Positions 46,517 to 56,800 of a DNA stretch of 64,000 bases are shown here, piece after piece. Position 1 is the stretch's first letter, and every line of letters begins with the position of its first letter. The stretch is taken from the NCBI RefSeq assembly GCF_011100465.1, contig NZ_CP049740.1, forward strand, positions 1,604,001-1,668,000, read 5' to 3'. The position numbers and the translations under genes are program-made. Source of the stretch: Jeotgalibaca arthritidis. Lineage in GTDB: Bacteria > Bacillota > Bacilli > Lactobacillales > Aerococcaceae. Under the pieces are notes generated by a model that was given only the letters and a program-made list of their open reading frames with translations, was not told the DNA's origin and ran no database searches.

Positions 46517-47395
46517 ATGCAAAAAATAAGAAAAGCTGTCATTCCTGCTGCAGGATTAGGAACACGCTTCTTACCAGCTACAAAAGCTATGGCTAAGGAA
46601 ATGATGCCAGTTGTCGATACACCAAGTATCCAATATGTAGTTGAAGAAGCGCTAAAAAGTGGTATTGAGGAAATTCTGATTATTACGGGAAAAGGGAAAA
46701 ATGCTATTGAAGATCACTTTGATGCGAATATTTCTCTTGAAAACAACTTAATTGAAAAAAATAAAGATGATTTATTAAACAATGTCCAGTCTACGACTAT
46801 TCCATCCATTCATTATGTCCGCCAAGCTTATCCTAAAGGATTAGGAGATGCAATCCTACAAGCACGAGCGTTTGTAGGAGATGAGCCATTCGTTGTTCTG
46901 CTAGGTGATGATATTATGCCTAATGACGTGCCATTAACTAAAACATTAATGGGCTTAGCAGAGCAATACGACAAAGGTGTTGTTGCAACGATTCAGATTC
47001 CAAAAGAGAAATCGGACCGTTTTGGTGTCATTGATATTCAAGATGAAATTGGTCCGCATCTTTACAATACAAAACATTTTGTGGAAAAACCATTACCAGA
47101 ACAATCACCAAGCACACTTGGCATTGTTGGACGTTATGTTTTGCCAGCTGAAATCTTTACGATTCTTGAAAATCAAGAACCTGATCAAGGTGGGGAAATT
47201 CAGTTAACAGATGCCTTGGAAACGTTGAACAAGCAAAATTCATTGTTGGCGTACGAGTATACAGGGACTCGTTATGACGTAGGAGATAAATATGGCATGC
47301 TTGTTGCCAATATTGAGATCGGTTTACAACATGAAGAAACCTCTGAAAAAATGAAAGAACATATTATAGAGCTAGCAAAAGCCTTAAAAAAATAG
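46517..47395 (+). CDS. galU: UTP-glucose-1-phosphate uridylyltransferase
   Basis: A 292-residue GalU making UDP-glucose, the precursor for GalE and Ugd products. PAAGLGTRFLPATKAMAKEM and MPVVDTPSIQYVVEEAL open the protein; GKGKNAIEDHFD, GDDIM and FVEKPLPEQSPS follow. It has normal family length, GAGGGG at good distance and its own extended -10 promoter. Confidence 0.96.
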   Translation: MQKIRKAVIPAAGLGTRFLPATKAMAKEMMPVVDTPSIQYVVEEALKSGIEEILIITGKGKNAIEDHFDANISLENNLIEKNKDDLLNNVQSTTIPSIHYVRQAYPKGLGDAILQARAFVGDEPFVVLLGDDIMPNDVPLTKTLMGLAEQYDKGVVATIQIPKEKSDRFGVIDIQDEIGPHLYNTKHFVEKPLPEQSPSTLGIVGRYVLPAEIFTILENQEPDQGGEIQLTDALETLNKQNSLLAYEYTGTRYDVGDKYGMLVANIEIGLQHEETSEKMKEHIIELAKALKK

Positions 47396-47408
47396 AAGAA
47401 AGAAGTGT

Positions 47409-48583
47409 ATGAAAACAATGAACATTACCGTAGTTGGAACAGGATATGTTGGATTATCAAATGTATTCTTCTGGCGCAACACAATAAAGTGATTGCATTG
47501 GATGTTATCGAAGAAAAAGTGGCAATGATTAACAACAAAAAGTCACCAATCATAGACAAAGAAATTGAAGAATACTTAGCAACAAAAGAATTAGATTTAT
47601 TAGCGACTACTGATAAGGAAGAAGCTTACCGAAACGCTGAATTTGTTGTTATTGCGACACCAACTAATTATGATGACAAGAAGAACTTCTTTGATACATC
47701 AACGGTTGAAACAGTTATTGAAGATATATTAGAGTTAAAACCAGATGCAACCATGATTATCAAATCAACTGTGCCAGTTGGTTATGTCACTGAAATGAAA
47801 GAAAAATACCAAACAAATAATATTATCTTCTCACCTGAATTTTTACGTGAAGGAAAAGCACTGTATGATAATCTTTACCCATCACGTATTATCGTAGGAG
47901 AAGTTTCAGAAAAAGCTCAACAGTTTGCGAATTTATTAGTTGAAGGTGCTGTAAAAGAAGATATTCCAGTTAAGTTAATGGCATCAACCGAAGCAGAAGC
48001 AGTTAAGTTATTCGCTAATACTTATTTAGCTGTTCGTGTTGCTTACTTTAACGAATTAGATACCTATGCAGAAGTCAGAGGTCTAGATACAAAATCAATT
48101 ATTGAAGGTGTTGGACTTGATCCACGTATCGGAACGCACTATAATAATCCATCATTTGGTTACGGTGGTTACTGCCTGCCAAAAGATACCAAACAATTAT
48201 TGGCCAACTACGATGATGTACCAAACAACTTGATTCAAGCTGTTGTTGAATCAAACCGTACGCGTAAAGATCACATTGCAGATATGATTTTGAAAAAGAA
48301 CCCAAGTGTCGTTGGTATTTATCGTTTAACAATGAAATCTGGCTCAGATAATTTCCGTTCATCATCCATTCAAGGGATTATGAAACGGATTAAAGCAAAA
48401 GGGATTGAAGTTGTTGTTTACGAACCAGCTTTAAAAGAGGATGACTTCTTCAAGTCTCGCGTTATTCGTGACCTAGATGAATTCAAAGCTATTTCCGATA
48501 TGATTGTTTCAAATCGTCATGAAGAAGCACTGGAAGATGTTGTTGGAAAAGTCTATACTCGTGATTTATTTAATGAGAACTAG
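47409..48583 (+). pseudogene. ugd: UDP-glucose 6-dehydrogenase with N-terminal frameshift
   Basis: From ATG 47409 the frame gives [18 protein letters not shown] and then goes wrong at about 47460-47465 (a stop follows at the TGA near 47490). The remainder continues one frame over as [70 protein letters not shown] and the catalytic Cys in [14 protein letters not shown] all belong to a full-length Ugd, which oxidises UDP-glucose to UDP-glucuronate. The lesion is a loss of one base inside or directly after the NAD-binding glycine loop. Either a real inactivation or a base-calling error. Without it the protein would have about 391 residues. Confidence 0.85.
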
Positions 48584-48612
48584 AGCATACAGAGTATTGG
48601 AGTTTTAAATTT

Positions 48613-49836
48613 ATGAAAAAAGATGTATTATTTATGTGCCAGTTTTTTTACCCAGAATATATTAGCTCAGCTGTACTACCTTCTGAAACGGCTTTTGATT
48701 TGGCTAAAAGTGGTTTTGAAGTAGGAGCGTTGTGTGGTTATCCTCATGAATATGGATTAGGAGCAGACCCAACTACGCAAGAAATTGTGGATGGGGTCTT
48801 TATTGAGCGGATTCAGTATCGTGATTTTGATAAAAGTAAATTTTATGGACGATTACTTAATTATTTTTCATTCACAGGAAAAATGCTTTTAAATATAAAA
48901 AAAATAAAGAATTATAAAACGGTAATTGTATATTCTAATCCGCCAGTTTTACCGCTAGTTGCTGCACTAGCTAATATACTTTATAAGACAAAAATCATTT
49001 TCGTAAGTTATGATATTTATCCTGAGATTGCAATAGAAACAAAAGTAATCAGTGAGACTAGTATTATAAGTCGAATGATGACATTTATTAATAACCGTGT
49101 TTTTAAACGATTGAGCAGAGTGATTGCATTATCGACAGAAATGAAAGATTATATTGAAAAAAATCGTTCAATTCCTTCATATAAAATTGAAGTAATTCCA
49201 AATTGGGATAATGAAAGAACATTAAAGGAAAAAGAAAATGTAGATAATTCACTGTTTAACCATCTACTTGATGAGAAAAAGACGATTATATCTTATTTTG
49301 GTAATATGGGAACTGCTCAAGATATGGAGACCATTTTGTCTGCGATACGCCGCTTAAAGGGAAATAATGACATTCATTTTCTACTAGCGGGGCATGGAAA
49401 TAAGATGGAGTTACTTAAAGAAAAAGTAAATTCAGAAAAATTAAAAAATGTTACAATATATGAATTTTTACATGGAGAAGATTTTGCAGATGCACTTGCA
49501 ATCACTGATGGTTTTATTGTTAGTTTAGTTGAAGGACTAACAGGTTTATGTGTTCCAAGTAAGACATACTCCTATTTGGCTGCAGGAAAGCCTGTTCTAA
49601 CAATAATGGATTCGATTTGTGATATAACTGAAGATTTGTTACAATATCAAGCGGGTTTCTCTATCAAAAACGGTGAATCTGAAAAAATGGCTGAGATTAT
49701 TTTGAAGTTAACTGATGATAAACTTGTTAGTGATATGGGAGCAAATAGCAAGAAATTATTTTTAGAAAAATATACTCGTCAAATTAATACTGAAAAGTAT
49801 GCACGAGTATTAAAAGAAGTACTGGAGGAAATCTAA
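48613..49836 (+). CDS. Glycosyltransferase family 4, WbuB-like
   Basis: A 407-residue GT-B enzyme. The N-terminal FMCQFFYPEYISSAVLPSET and VIVYSNPPVLPL, then FVSYDIYPEIAIETKVI, VIPNWDNERTL, ISYFGNMGTAQDMETI, FLLAGHGNK and GLCVPSKTYSYLAAGKPVL are typical of WbuB-type transferases. WbuB homologues commonly lie beside fnlABC and transfer L-FucNAc; the fnlA copy B start overlaps this stop. The donor UDP-FucNAc is therefore a reasonable inference. GGAG upstream of the ATG. Confidence 0.85.
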   Translation: MKKDVLFMCQFFYPEYISSAVLPSETAFDLAKSGFEVGALCGYPHEYGLGADPTTQEIVDGVFIERIQYRDFDKSKFYGRLLNYFSFTGKMLLNIKKIKNYKTVIVYSNPPVLPLVAALANILYKTKIIFVSYDIYPEIAIETKVISETSIISRMMTFINNRVFKRLSRVIALSTEMKDYIEKNRSIPSYKIEVIPNWDNERTLKEKENVDNSLFNHLLDEKKTIISYFGNMGTAQDMETILSAIRRLKGNNDIHFLLAGHGNKMELLKEKVNSEKLKNVTIYEFLHGEDFADALAITDGFIVSLVEGLTGLCVPSKTYSYLAAGKPVLTIMDSICDITEDLLQYQAGFSIKNGESEKMAEIILKLTDDKLVSDMGANSKKLFLEKYTRQINTEKYARVLKEVLEEI

Positions 49837-50855
49837 TGTTTACTAACAAAACTTTACTTATTACAGGTGGGACAGGATCATTTGGAAATGCCGTATTGGA
49901 TCGTTTCTTAGACACTGACTTGAAAGAAATCAGAATTTTTTCCAGAGATGAAAAAAAACAAGATGATATGCGTAAAAAATATAATAATGCAAAAATTAAA
50001 TTTTATATTGGAGATGTGAGAGACATTAGCAGTGTTCAAACTGCTATGGGTGGTGTAGACTTTGTTTTTCATGCAGCCGCGTTAAAACAAGTTCCGTCAT
50101 GTGAGTTCTTCCCGATGGAAGCCGTAAAAACAAACGTTATTGGAACAGATAATGTATTGACTGCTGCAATTGAAGCAGGTGTAAAAAAAGTTATTTGTTT
50201 ATCAACTGATAAAGCAGCATATCCAATTAATGCAATGGGAACATCAAAAGCAATGATGGAAAAAGTATTTGTTGCAAAATCACGTAATGTTGATCCAGAA
50301 GAAACCTTAATTTGTGGAACTCGTTATGGAAATGTCATGGCTTCTCGTGGATCAGTTATTCCATTATTTATTGAGCAGTTAAAATCAGGTAAACCTTTTA
50401 CAGTAACAGAAGGATCAATGACTCGTTTTATGATGAGCTTGGAAGAAGCTGTCGACTTAGTCATGTTTGCATTTGAGAATGCTGAACAGGGAGATATTAT
50501 GGTTCAGAAAGCTCCTGCTGCAACAATTACAACTTTAGTACAAGCTATTCAAAATATCTTTGGAACAAAACTATCTGTAGAAACAATTGGAATACGCCAC
50601 GGTGAAAAATTATATGAATCATTGTTAACGAAAGAAGAAGCAGCTCGTGCAATTGATATGGGTGGCTTTTATCGTGTGCCTTCAGATAAACGAGATTTAA
50701 ACTATGGTAAATTCTTTGATGAAGGCAATAAAGAAGCTGTTCATTTAGATGAATATAACTCAGACAATACGGAACAACTAACTGTAGAGGCAATGATGGA
50801 AAAATTATTGGAATTGAAATATGTTCAAGAAGAATTAAAAGGTTGGGTTAAATAA
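49836..50855 (+). CDS. fnlA: UDP-GlcNAc 4,6-dehydratase/5-epimerase, FnlA/CapE type (copy B)
   Basis: Second copy of the first UDP-L-FucNAc enzyme, 339 residues, the same length as copy A at 8900. By eye it agrees at about four of five positions, with differences spread throughout (for example LDRFLDTDLKE against MKRFLDTDIKE). Catalytic STDKAAYPINAMGTSK is intact. The codon choice differs from copy A, so the two copies were not produced by a recent duplication. It overlaps both neighbours by one base, TAATG style. Confidence 0.93.
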   Translation: MFTNKTLLITGGTGSFGNAVLDRFLDTDLKEIRIFSRDEKKQDDMRKKYNNAKIKFYIGDVRDISSVQTAMGGVDFVFHAAALKQVPSCEFFPMEAVKTNVIGTDNVLTAAIEAGVKKVICLSTDKAAYPINAMGTSKAMMEKVFVAKSRNVDPEETLICGTRYGNVMASRGSVIPLFIEQLKSGKPFTVTEGSMTRFMMSLEEAVDLVMFAFENAEQGDIMVQKAPAATITTLVQAIQNIFGTKLSVETIGIRHGEKLYESLLTKEEAARAIDMGGFYRVPSDKRDLNYGKFFDEGNKEAVHLDEYNSDNTEQLTVEAMMEKLLELKYVQEELKGWVK

Positions 50856-51964
50856 TGAAAATTCTAATAACTGGAGCAAACGGATTTATTGGCCGAAACC
50901 TTGTTGCCCACTTAAAGGCAACGAGTGATGACACATTGTTTTTATATGATAAAGAGACAGATCCAATGTTATTGGATACCTATTGCAAAGAGGCTGAATT
51001 CGTCTTTCATCTTGCAGGCGTGAATCGTCCTGAAGTTGAAGAAGAGTTCATGGAGGGGAATTTTGGATTCACTTCGATTTTATTAGAAGCTTTAAAGAAG
51101 TATGAAAATAAAGCTCCAGTGATGATTTCATCTTCCATTCAAGCAGAGTTAGATAATCCCTACGGGAGAAGTAAACAGGCTGGCGAAAAACTTCTACGTG
51201 ATTACGGTAATGAGACAGGTGCGAGAGTTTTTATTTACCGTTTCCCAAATGTTTTTGGAAAATGGTGTCGTCCCAACTACAATAGTGCCGTAGCGACTTT
51301 TTGTCATAATATTGCTCGTGATTTGCCTATTACCATTAATGATCCAAGTGTTTTGATGCAATTGGTCTATATTGATGATGTTGTAAGTGAGTTAATTAGC
51401 GCCTCAAAAGGGTTGGGAAATCAAAAAAATAATTTTTACGAGGTTCCAGTTGTTCATGAAGCGACTCTTGGAAGAATTGTTGATTTGATTAAATCGTTTA
51501 AAGAAAGTCGTTCATCATTAACAATAGCTAATATGGCAGATGGATTTGAGAAGAAATTATACAGTACTTACTTAAGTTATTTGCCTCAAGAAAATTTTTC
51601 ATATCCCTTGAAGATGAATGTTGACCAAAGAGGCTCTTTTACTGAGATTTTGAGAACGCCTGATAGAGGGCAAGTCTCTATTAATATTTCAAAAGCGGGT
51701 ATTACTAAGGGAAATCATTGGCACCATACTAAGAATGAAAAATTTGTAGTTGTCAGTGGTGAAGGTGTTATTCGATTTCGACCGCTCGATTCAAAAGAAG
51801 TAATTGAATATAAAGTGAGTGGAGAAAAAATAGAGGTCGTTGATATCCCTGTTGGTTATACTCACAATATTGAAAATATTGGTGAGACAGACTTAGTAAC
51901 GCTTATGTGGGTAAATGAACCGTTTAATCCTGAGCAACCAGATACATATTTCTTGGAGGTATAA
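50855..51964 (+). CDS. fnlB: Bifunctional 3-epimerase/4-reductase with cupin domain, FnlB/CapF (copy B)
   Basis: 369 residues, the same as copy A: TGANGFIGRNLV, FHLAGVNRPEVE, YGRSK (Tyr-x3-Lys), NVFGKWCRPNYNSAV, and the cupin GNHWHHTKNEKFVVVSG with PVGYTHNIENIG. The SDR half is more divergent between the copies than the cupin half. Translationally coupled to fnlA. Confidence 0.93.
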   Translation: MKILITGANGFIGRNLVAHLKATSDDTLFLYDKETDPMLLDTYCKEAEFVFHLAGVNRPEVEEEFMEGNFGFTSILLEALKKYENKAPVMISSSIQAELDNPYGRSKQAGEKLLRDYGNETGARVFIYRFPNVFGKWCRPNYNSAVATFCHNIARDLPITINDPSVLMQLVYIDDVVSELISASKGLGNQKNNFYEVPVVHEATLGRIVDLIKSFKESRSSLTIANMADGFEKKLYSTYLSYLPQENFSYPLKMNVDQRGSFTEILRTPDRGQVSINISKAGITKGNHWHHTKNEKFVVVSGEGVIRFRPLDSKEVIEYKVSGEKIEVVDIPVGYTHNIENIGETDLVTLMWVNEPFNPEQPDTYFLEV

Positions 51965-51972
51965 ACTAAAAA

Positions 51973-53100
51973 ATGAAAAAATTAAAAGTTATGACTGTTG
52001 TCGGAACACGACCAGAAATCATTCGCTTAGCTGCAGTCATTAATAAATTGGAAGAATCAGAGGCGATTGAACACATTCTCGTTCATACTGGACAAAATTA
52101 TGACTACGAATTAAATGAAGTATTCTTTAACGACTTTCATTTAAGAAAACCAGATTATTTCTTAAATGCAGCAACTGGAACGGCAGTAGAAACAATTGGA
52201 AATATCTTAGTGAAGATTGACCCTATTTTAGAAGAAGTTCAACCCGAAGCTATGTTAGTTTTAGGCGATACAAACAGTTGCTTATGTGCTATTGCAGCAA
52301 AAAGAAGACATATTCCTATTTTTCATATGGAAGCAGGAAACCGTTGCTTTGATCAGCGTGTTCCAGAAGAAACAAACCGAAAAATTGTTGATCATACAGC
52401 AGATATTAACCTGACTTATAGTGATATTGCTAGAGAATATCTTTTGGCAGAAGGATTACCAGCAGATCAAATTATTAAAACAGGTAGTCCAATGTTTGAA
52501 GTATTAAACTCTAGAAAAGCAGATATTGAAGCTTCAGATGTACTATCTCGTTTGAATTTAGATAAGGGACACTACTTTTTAATTTCTGCCCATAGGGAAG
52601 AAAATATTAATTCAGAAAAGAACTTTAATGGACTTGTAGAGACGTTAAATGCTATTGCAGAGCAATACGATATGCCTGTTATTGTCAGTACACATCCTCG
52701 TACTCGAAATAAAATTGAAGAAAAAGGAATTAAATTCCACAGCAATGTTCAATTAATGAAACCCTTAGGGTTCAATGATTACAATCATTTACAAGTACAT
52801 TCTAAAGCCGTGTTAAGTGATAGTGGTACAATTAGCGAAGAATCTTCTATTTTAGGATTTAGAGCGTTAAATATTAGAGAAGCTCATGAAAGACCAGAAG
52901 CGATGGAAGAAGCTAGTGTGATGATGGTTGGCTTAAACAAAAATAGAATTATGCAAGGACTATTAGTACTTGACACACAGGAAAAAGAAACATTACGTTT
53001 GGTGGCAGATTACAGTATGCCGAATGTTTCTGAAAAAGTATTAAGAATTATCTTATCTTATACAGACTATGTGAAACGAGTAGTTTGGAGAGAATGCTAA
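51973..53100 (+). CDS. fnlC: UDP-N-acetyl-hexosamine 2-epimerase, FnlC/CapG (copy B)
   Basis: 375 residues. VVGTRPEIIRLAAV, HTGQNYDYELNEVFF, GDTNSCLCAIAAKRRHIP, MEAGNRCFDQRVPEETNR and SDSGTISEESSILGF are present, as in copy A, from which it differs mainly in the C-terminal tail and in the helix around residues 180-240. Completes UDP-L-FucNAc synthesis for cluster B. Its TAA overlaps the next ATG. Confidence 0.92.
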   Translation: MKKLKVMTVVGTRPEIIRLAAVINKLEESEAIEHILVHTGQNYDYELNEVFFNDFHLRKPDYFLNAATGTAVETIGNILVKIDPILEEVQPEAMLVLGDTNSCLCAIAAKRRHIPIFHMEAGNRCFDQRVPEETNRKIVDHTADINLTYSDIAREYLLAEGLPADQIIKTGSPMFEVLNSRKADIEASDVLSRLNLDKGHYFLISAHREENINSEKNFNGLVETLNAIAEQYDMPVIVSTHPRTRNKIEEKGIKFHSNVQLMKPLGFNDYNHLQVHSKAVLSDSGTISEESSILGFRALNIREAHERPEAMEEASVMMVGLNKNRIMQGLLVLDTQEKETLRLVADYSMPNVSEKVLRIILSYTDYVKRVVWREC

Positions 53101-54248
53101 TGAAAAAGAAAGTTCTAATTTTTGCTCCTTTCTTTACACCAAGTGTAAAGGGAGGAGGTCCTATTGTTTCTACTAAGAACTTAGTAGAGAATCTTTCTAG
53201 TGACCTTGATTTCTACATTTGTACTTCAGATAGAGATCTAGGTGATTCTAAACCATTTTCGAATATTAACAACGACATCTGGATGAATGTAGGAAATGCA
53301 AAAGTAAGATATTTAAATAGAAAAGATTTAAATCTGGCTAAAGTTATTGAGATAATGAAATTAGAAGAATTTGATCATTTCTACTTAAATAGTTTCTTTG
53401 ATTTCCACTTTAGTATATTGCCAGTTATCGCAAAAAGAATAAGTAATAGAATTAAAGGAACCATTGTTCTAGCTCCTAGAGGTGAATTCTCTCCAGGAGC
53501 TTTAAGTCTTAAAGCTACAAAGAAGAGACTATATATTAACTTTTTTAAAAATTTAGGGTTTTCTAAGTCAATCAGTTGGCATGCAACTGCAGACACAGAA
53601 AAAAATCATATTGAAAAAATCATGGGAAATCAAACTCGTATTAAGGTTGCTAGTAATTTAACAGCTAATTACTCTCATTTAGATTATTCAAAAAAACTTA
53701 TAAAAAATAGCAATGAATGTAAATTCATATTTATTTCTAGAATACATCCTATGAAAAACTTATTAGGAGCACTAACTTATTTGAAAAATGTAAAAGGAAA
53801 TGTTCTGTTTTCTATTTATGGTCCTATTGAGGATGACGAATACTGGACAGAATGTCAGATGTATATTAAAAAATTACCTTCAAATGTAAAGGTTGTTTAT
53901 AAAGGTATTTTGAAACATTTTGAAATCTTTGAGAAGTTTCAAGAAAACCATTTCTTTCTACTTCCCACATATGGAGAAAATTTCGGACATGTTATTTCGG
54001 AAGCTCTTGTTGGAGGGTGCCCTGTTATTATTAGCGACCAAACACCATGGCTTCAATTAGAAGAAAAAAATGTAGGTTGGGATATTGCTCTTGGAGAAAA
54101 AGATAGATTTATTTCAGCTATAAATGAAGCAATAAAAATGAGCAATGAAGACTATCAAATAATATCTCATAAAGCCTTTGAATATGGTAAAGAAAAATCG
54201 ACAAATAAAGATAGCATTATGAAAACCTTAAGTTTATTTGAAATTTAA
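53100..54248 (+). CDS. Glycosyltransferase family 4
   Basis: A GT-B protein of 382 residues. Opening IFAPFFTPSVKGGGPIVST carries the glycine-rich acceptor-side loop; LAPRGEFSPGALSLK, FISRIHPMKNLLGAL and LLPTYGENFGHVISEALVGG with the E-x7-E motif define GT4. I start at ATG 53100, overlapping the fnlC stop; the in-frame TTG at 53085 lies within fnlC. Donor unknown. Confidence 0.88.
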   Translation: MKKKVLIFAPFFTPSVKGGGPIVSTKNLVENLSSDLDFYICTSDRDLGDSKPFSNINNDIWMNVGNAKVRYLNRKDLNLAKVIEIMKLEEFDHFYLNSFFDFHFSILPVIAKRISNRIKGTIVLAPRGEFSPGALSLKATKKRLYINFFKNLGFSKSISWHATADTEKNHIEKIMGNQTRIKVASNLTANYSHLDYSKKLIKNSNECKFIFISRIHPMKNLLGALTYLKNVKGNVLFSIYGPIEDDEYWTECQMYIKKLPSNVKVVYKGILKHFEIFEKFQENHFFLLPTYGENFGHVISEALVGGCPVIISDQTPWLQLEEKNVGWDIALGEKDRFISAINEAIKMSNEDYQIISHKAFEYGKEKSTNKDSIMKTLSLFEI

Positions 54249-54312
54249 ACACTAAGTCATAAAATAGATAAATATGTGATAAAGTAAGTAAGATTTAAGG
54301 AGGGATATTATA

Positions 54313-55485
54313 ATGTTAGAGCGAAAAAAAATTCTTCATATTATGAGTGGGTATGGTGGCGGAATATCGTCTCACATCAGAAATTTAGCTCAAGTTGTAG
54401 ACCCAGAGAAAATTTCTTTTGATGTTATTGGATTCACCGATTATACAGATGAGTTTCTAGAAGAAATAGCTCTACTAAATGGTAAGGCATTAACATTTCT
54501 TAAACCTAAAAAAGTAGGATTTAGAAAATTTTACAAACATGCAATTGAAATGTTAAAAGAAAATGGCCCATATGATGTGATTCAATGTCATACTTCTGGG
54601 CACTATGCCCTTGTTTTTAAAATGATGGCCCTTCAATTAAAGGTAAATCGATTTATTGTACATGCTCATAAAACACAGTATGACAATATGGATAGCTTTA
54701 AAGATAAAATAAGAGTGAAGCTAGATCAATATATATCGCGCTATACAGCTGATCAGTTAACATCATGTAGCAGTGAGTCTTCAAATTTTGTTTTTGGAGA
54801 AGACGTTGTTAAAAAAAATAAAGTTATGCATATACCTAACAGTATTCCATTAAATAAATATATGTTGCAGATGACTGATAAAGAAATCATTCAATTTAAA
54901 ACGGTAAATGATATTCCAACGGATCGATTAATACTTGGAAATATAGGTCGATTCAATCTTCAAAAAAATCATTATTTCATGGTTAAGTTGATTAAATATT
55001 TAGCAGAAAATAACCAAGAATTTATGTGGTTGTTTGTAGGTGCCGGAGAACTAGAAGATGAAATCAAAAAATTAATAGAGGAAAGTAACCTCTCAGAGTA
55101 TGTCATGTTCTTGGGAAGAAGAGAAGACGCTAATATTTTGTACCAAATTTTTGATGTCTTTGTTTTACCCTCATTTTACGAAGGTCTTCCTACAGTTATT
55201 GTAGAAACTCAAGCAGCAGGTATACCTGCTGTTATTGCAGATACAATCACTAAAGAAGTAGATTTAGGCTTAAATCTTGTTTCATATCTGCCTTTAGAAG
55301 CATCTTTAGGAGAATGGGAAGATGAAATTCTCAGAGTGAGTAAAGAAGAGTTACCAACAGTTGAAGAACGTAAATCAGCGCTCGATGAAAAAGCGTTTAA
55401 TAATGTTATAGCTGGTAAATTGTATGAAGATTTTATTTTTAAAAAAATAAGTACATTTAAAATTGGAGAAAGCTACACAAAATAA
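54313..55485 (+). CDS. Glycosyltransferase family 4, EpsF-like
   Basis: A 390-residue GT4 protein. ILHIMSGYGGGISSHIRN begins the acceptor domain, VHAHKTQYDN, LGNIGRFNLQKNHYFMV, FVGAGELEDEI and PSFYEGLPTVIVETQAAGIP with E-x7-E follow. This opening and the HAHK motif match the EpsF-type galactosyl/glucosyl transferases. AAGGAGG lies before the ATG. A 64-base AT-rich gap precedes it. Confidence 0.88.
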   Translation: MLERKKILHIMSGYGGGISSHIRNLAQVVDPEKISFDVIGFTDYTDEFLEEIALLNGKALTFLKPKKVGFRKFYKHAIEMLKENGPYDVIQCHTSGHYALVFKMMALQLKVNRFIVHAHKTQYDNMDSFKDKIRVKLDQYISRYTADQLTSCSSESSNFVFGEDVVKKNKVMHIPNSIPLNKYMLQMTDKEIIQFKTVNDIPTDRLILGNIGRFNLQKNHYFMVKLIKYLAENNQEFMWLFVGAGELEDEIKKLIEESNLSEYVMFLGRREDANILYQIFDVFVLPSFYEGLPTVIVETQAAGIPAVIADTITKEVDLGLNLVSYLPLEASLGEWEDEILRVSKEELPTVEERKSALDEKAFNNVIAGKLYEDFIFKKISTFKIGESYTK

Positions 55486-55513
55486 ATATATGTAAGAAAA
55501 AGGCTGGGATTTT

Positions 55514-56800
55514 ATGATTAAGTACTTGTTGTATGTAATTGTTACAGTAACATTATTTCCTTTTCAGGGACATTTATTGATATTAGCAGGACTATCTTCT
55601 ATCCTAATAGGAATTTTCATTTTAAAGGCTGTTAAGGGAACGATTACTATCAACCAATCTGATTATCACAATAACCGTTATTCTATTCTATTTATGTTAG
55701 TGCTATTGATATATTCTTTGATAAGTATTATATGGTCAGAAGATTTAAATGGATGGTTAAATTACAATATATATATATATATTGCGACATGTGTCATGGT
55801 TGTTATCAATTATATATTCAAATCAAGTGAGGATTTCTATGAACTTTTCAACTATGTAGGGTTGCTTACTATTATTCACAATATTATTGGTTGGGTTAAT
55901 GTAACAACTGGTAAATATATTTTTTCTACGTCTCCATTAATTCCAGATTTTAAGGAGAGGGGTAATCCACTATCATTATTTAATAATACAAATGATTTTG
56001 CTACGTTTTTAGTATTCTCAATTTTTATTTGTTTTGCAATAATGATGGTTGAAAAAAACAAAAAAATTAAATTACTATACCTATTTACAATTATGTCGTC
56101 TATTTTTTTAATCTATAAAACTATGTCTCGCGCTAATTATTTAGCTCTTGCTTTGGGTATTGCTACATATATCTTATTTATTTCAAATAGAAAAAAAGTA
56201 TGGTTAATGGTTATTGGTTCGACTCTCTTATTCATCGTATCTATTTACGTTATTCCCTCTGTTTCTTTTACAGTTAATCATGTACTATTGAATAAATTTT
56301 TTAATTCAGGTGATGAGATAAGAATTAATTTGATAAAAAATGCATTTGTCTTTTTAAGAGATTCGAACGGACTGGGAATAGGCGCTGGAAACATTGCTTA
56401 CTATTTAGAAAACCATAGTATTTATAATACTAATAACATCAACTCAGTACATAATTGGTGGCTAGACATTCTTGTTAACTATGGTTATGTAATCTTTATC
56501 TTTTATATCATTTTTTACGGAAATTTGATTTGGAAACTAAACAAAATTAGATTGCAAAGTTATACAAACCCATTTATAAAATATACATCAGTTTCGTTAA
56601 TCAGTATTCTCGTATCGTATATTATGGGATCAACAAGTTCAAGTTCGAATTTTCCTATTATCTGGATATGGGTGTTTTTTGGAATTGTCGTTTCCTACTT
56701 AAATATTCTATCTGTGGACAAAATAAGCTATAAACCAACAATAGAGCAGAAACTCTTGATAGTATTTACTAATAAGGAGGCAATAAATTGGAAACATTAA
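55514..56800 (+). CDS. O-antigen ligase-like polymerase (Wzy role, cluster B)
   Basis: A 428-residue membrane protein with about eleven helices. LIYSLISIIWS in the first loop, NDFATFLVFSIFICFAIMM, and TMSRANYLALALGIATYI followed by GLGIGAGNIAYYLE and SVHNWWLDILVNYG are the Wzy_C/O-antigen ligase pattern, including the HNWWLDIL stretch in the large outer loop. It differs from the EpsG-type polymerase of cluster A, consistent with a separate repeat unit. Its last 13 bases overlap the flippase gene. Confidence 0.88.
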   Translation: MIKYLLYVIVTVTLFPFQGHLLILAGLSSILIGIFILKAVKGTITINQSDYHNNRYSILFMLVLLIYSLISIIWSEDLNGWLNYNIYIYIATCVMVVINYIFKSSEDFYELFNYVGLLTIIHNIIGWVNVTTGKYIFSTSPLIPDFKERGNPLSLFNNTNDFATFLVFSIFICFAIMMVEKNKKIKLLYLFTIMSSIFLIYKTMSRANYLALALGIATYILFISNRKKVWLMVIGSTLLFIVSIYVIPSVSFTVNHVLLNKFFNSGDEIRINLIKNAFVFLRDSNGLGIGAGNIAYYLENHSIYNTNNINSVHNWWLDILVNYGYVIFIFYIIFYGNLIWKLNKIRLQSYTNPFIKYTSVSLISILVSYIMGSTSSSSNFPIIWIWVFFGIVVSYLNILSVDKISYKPTIEQKLLIVFTNKEAINWKH

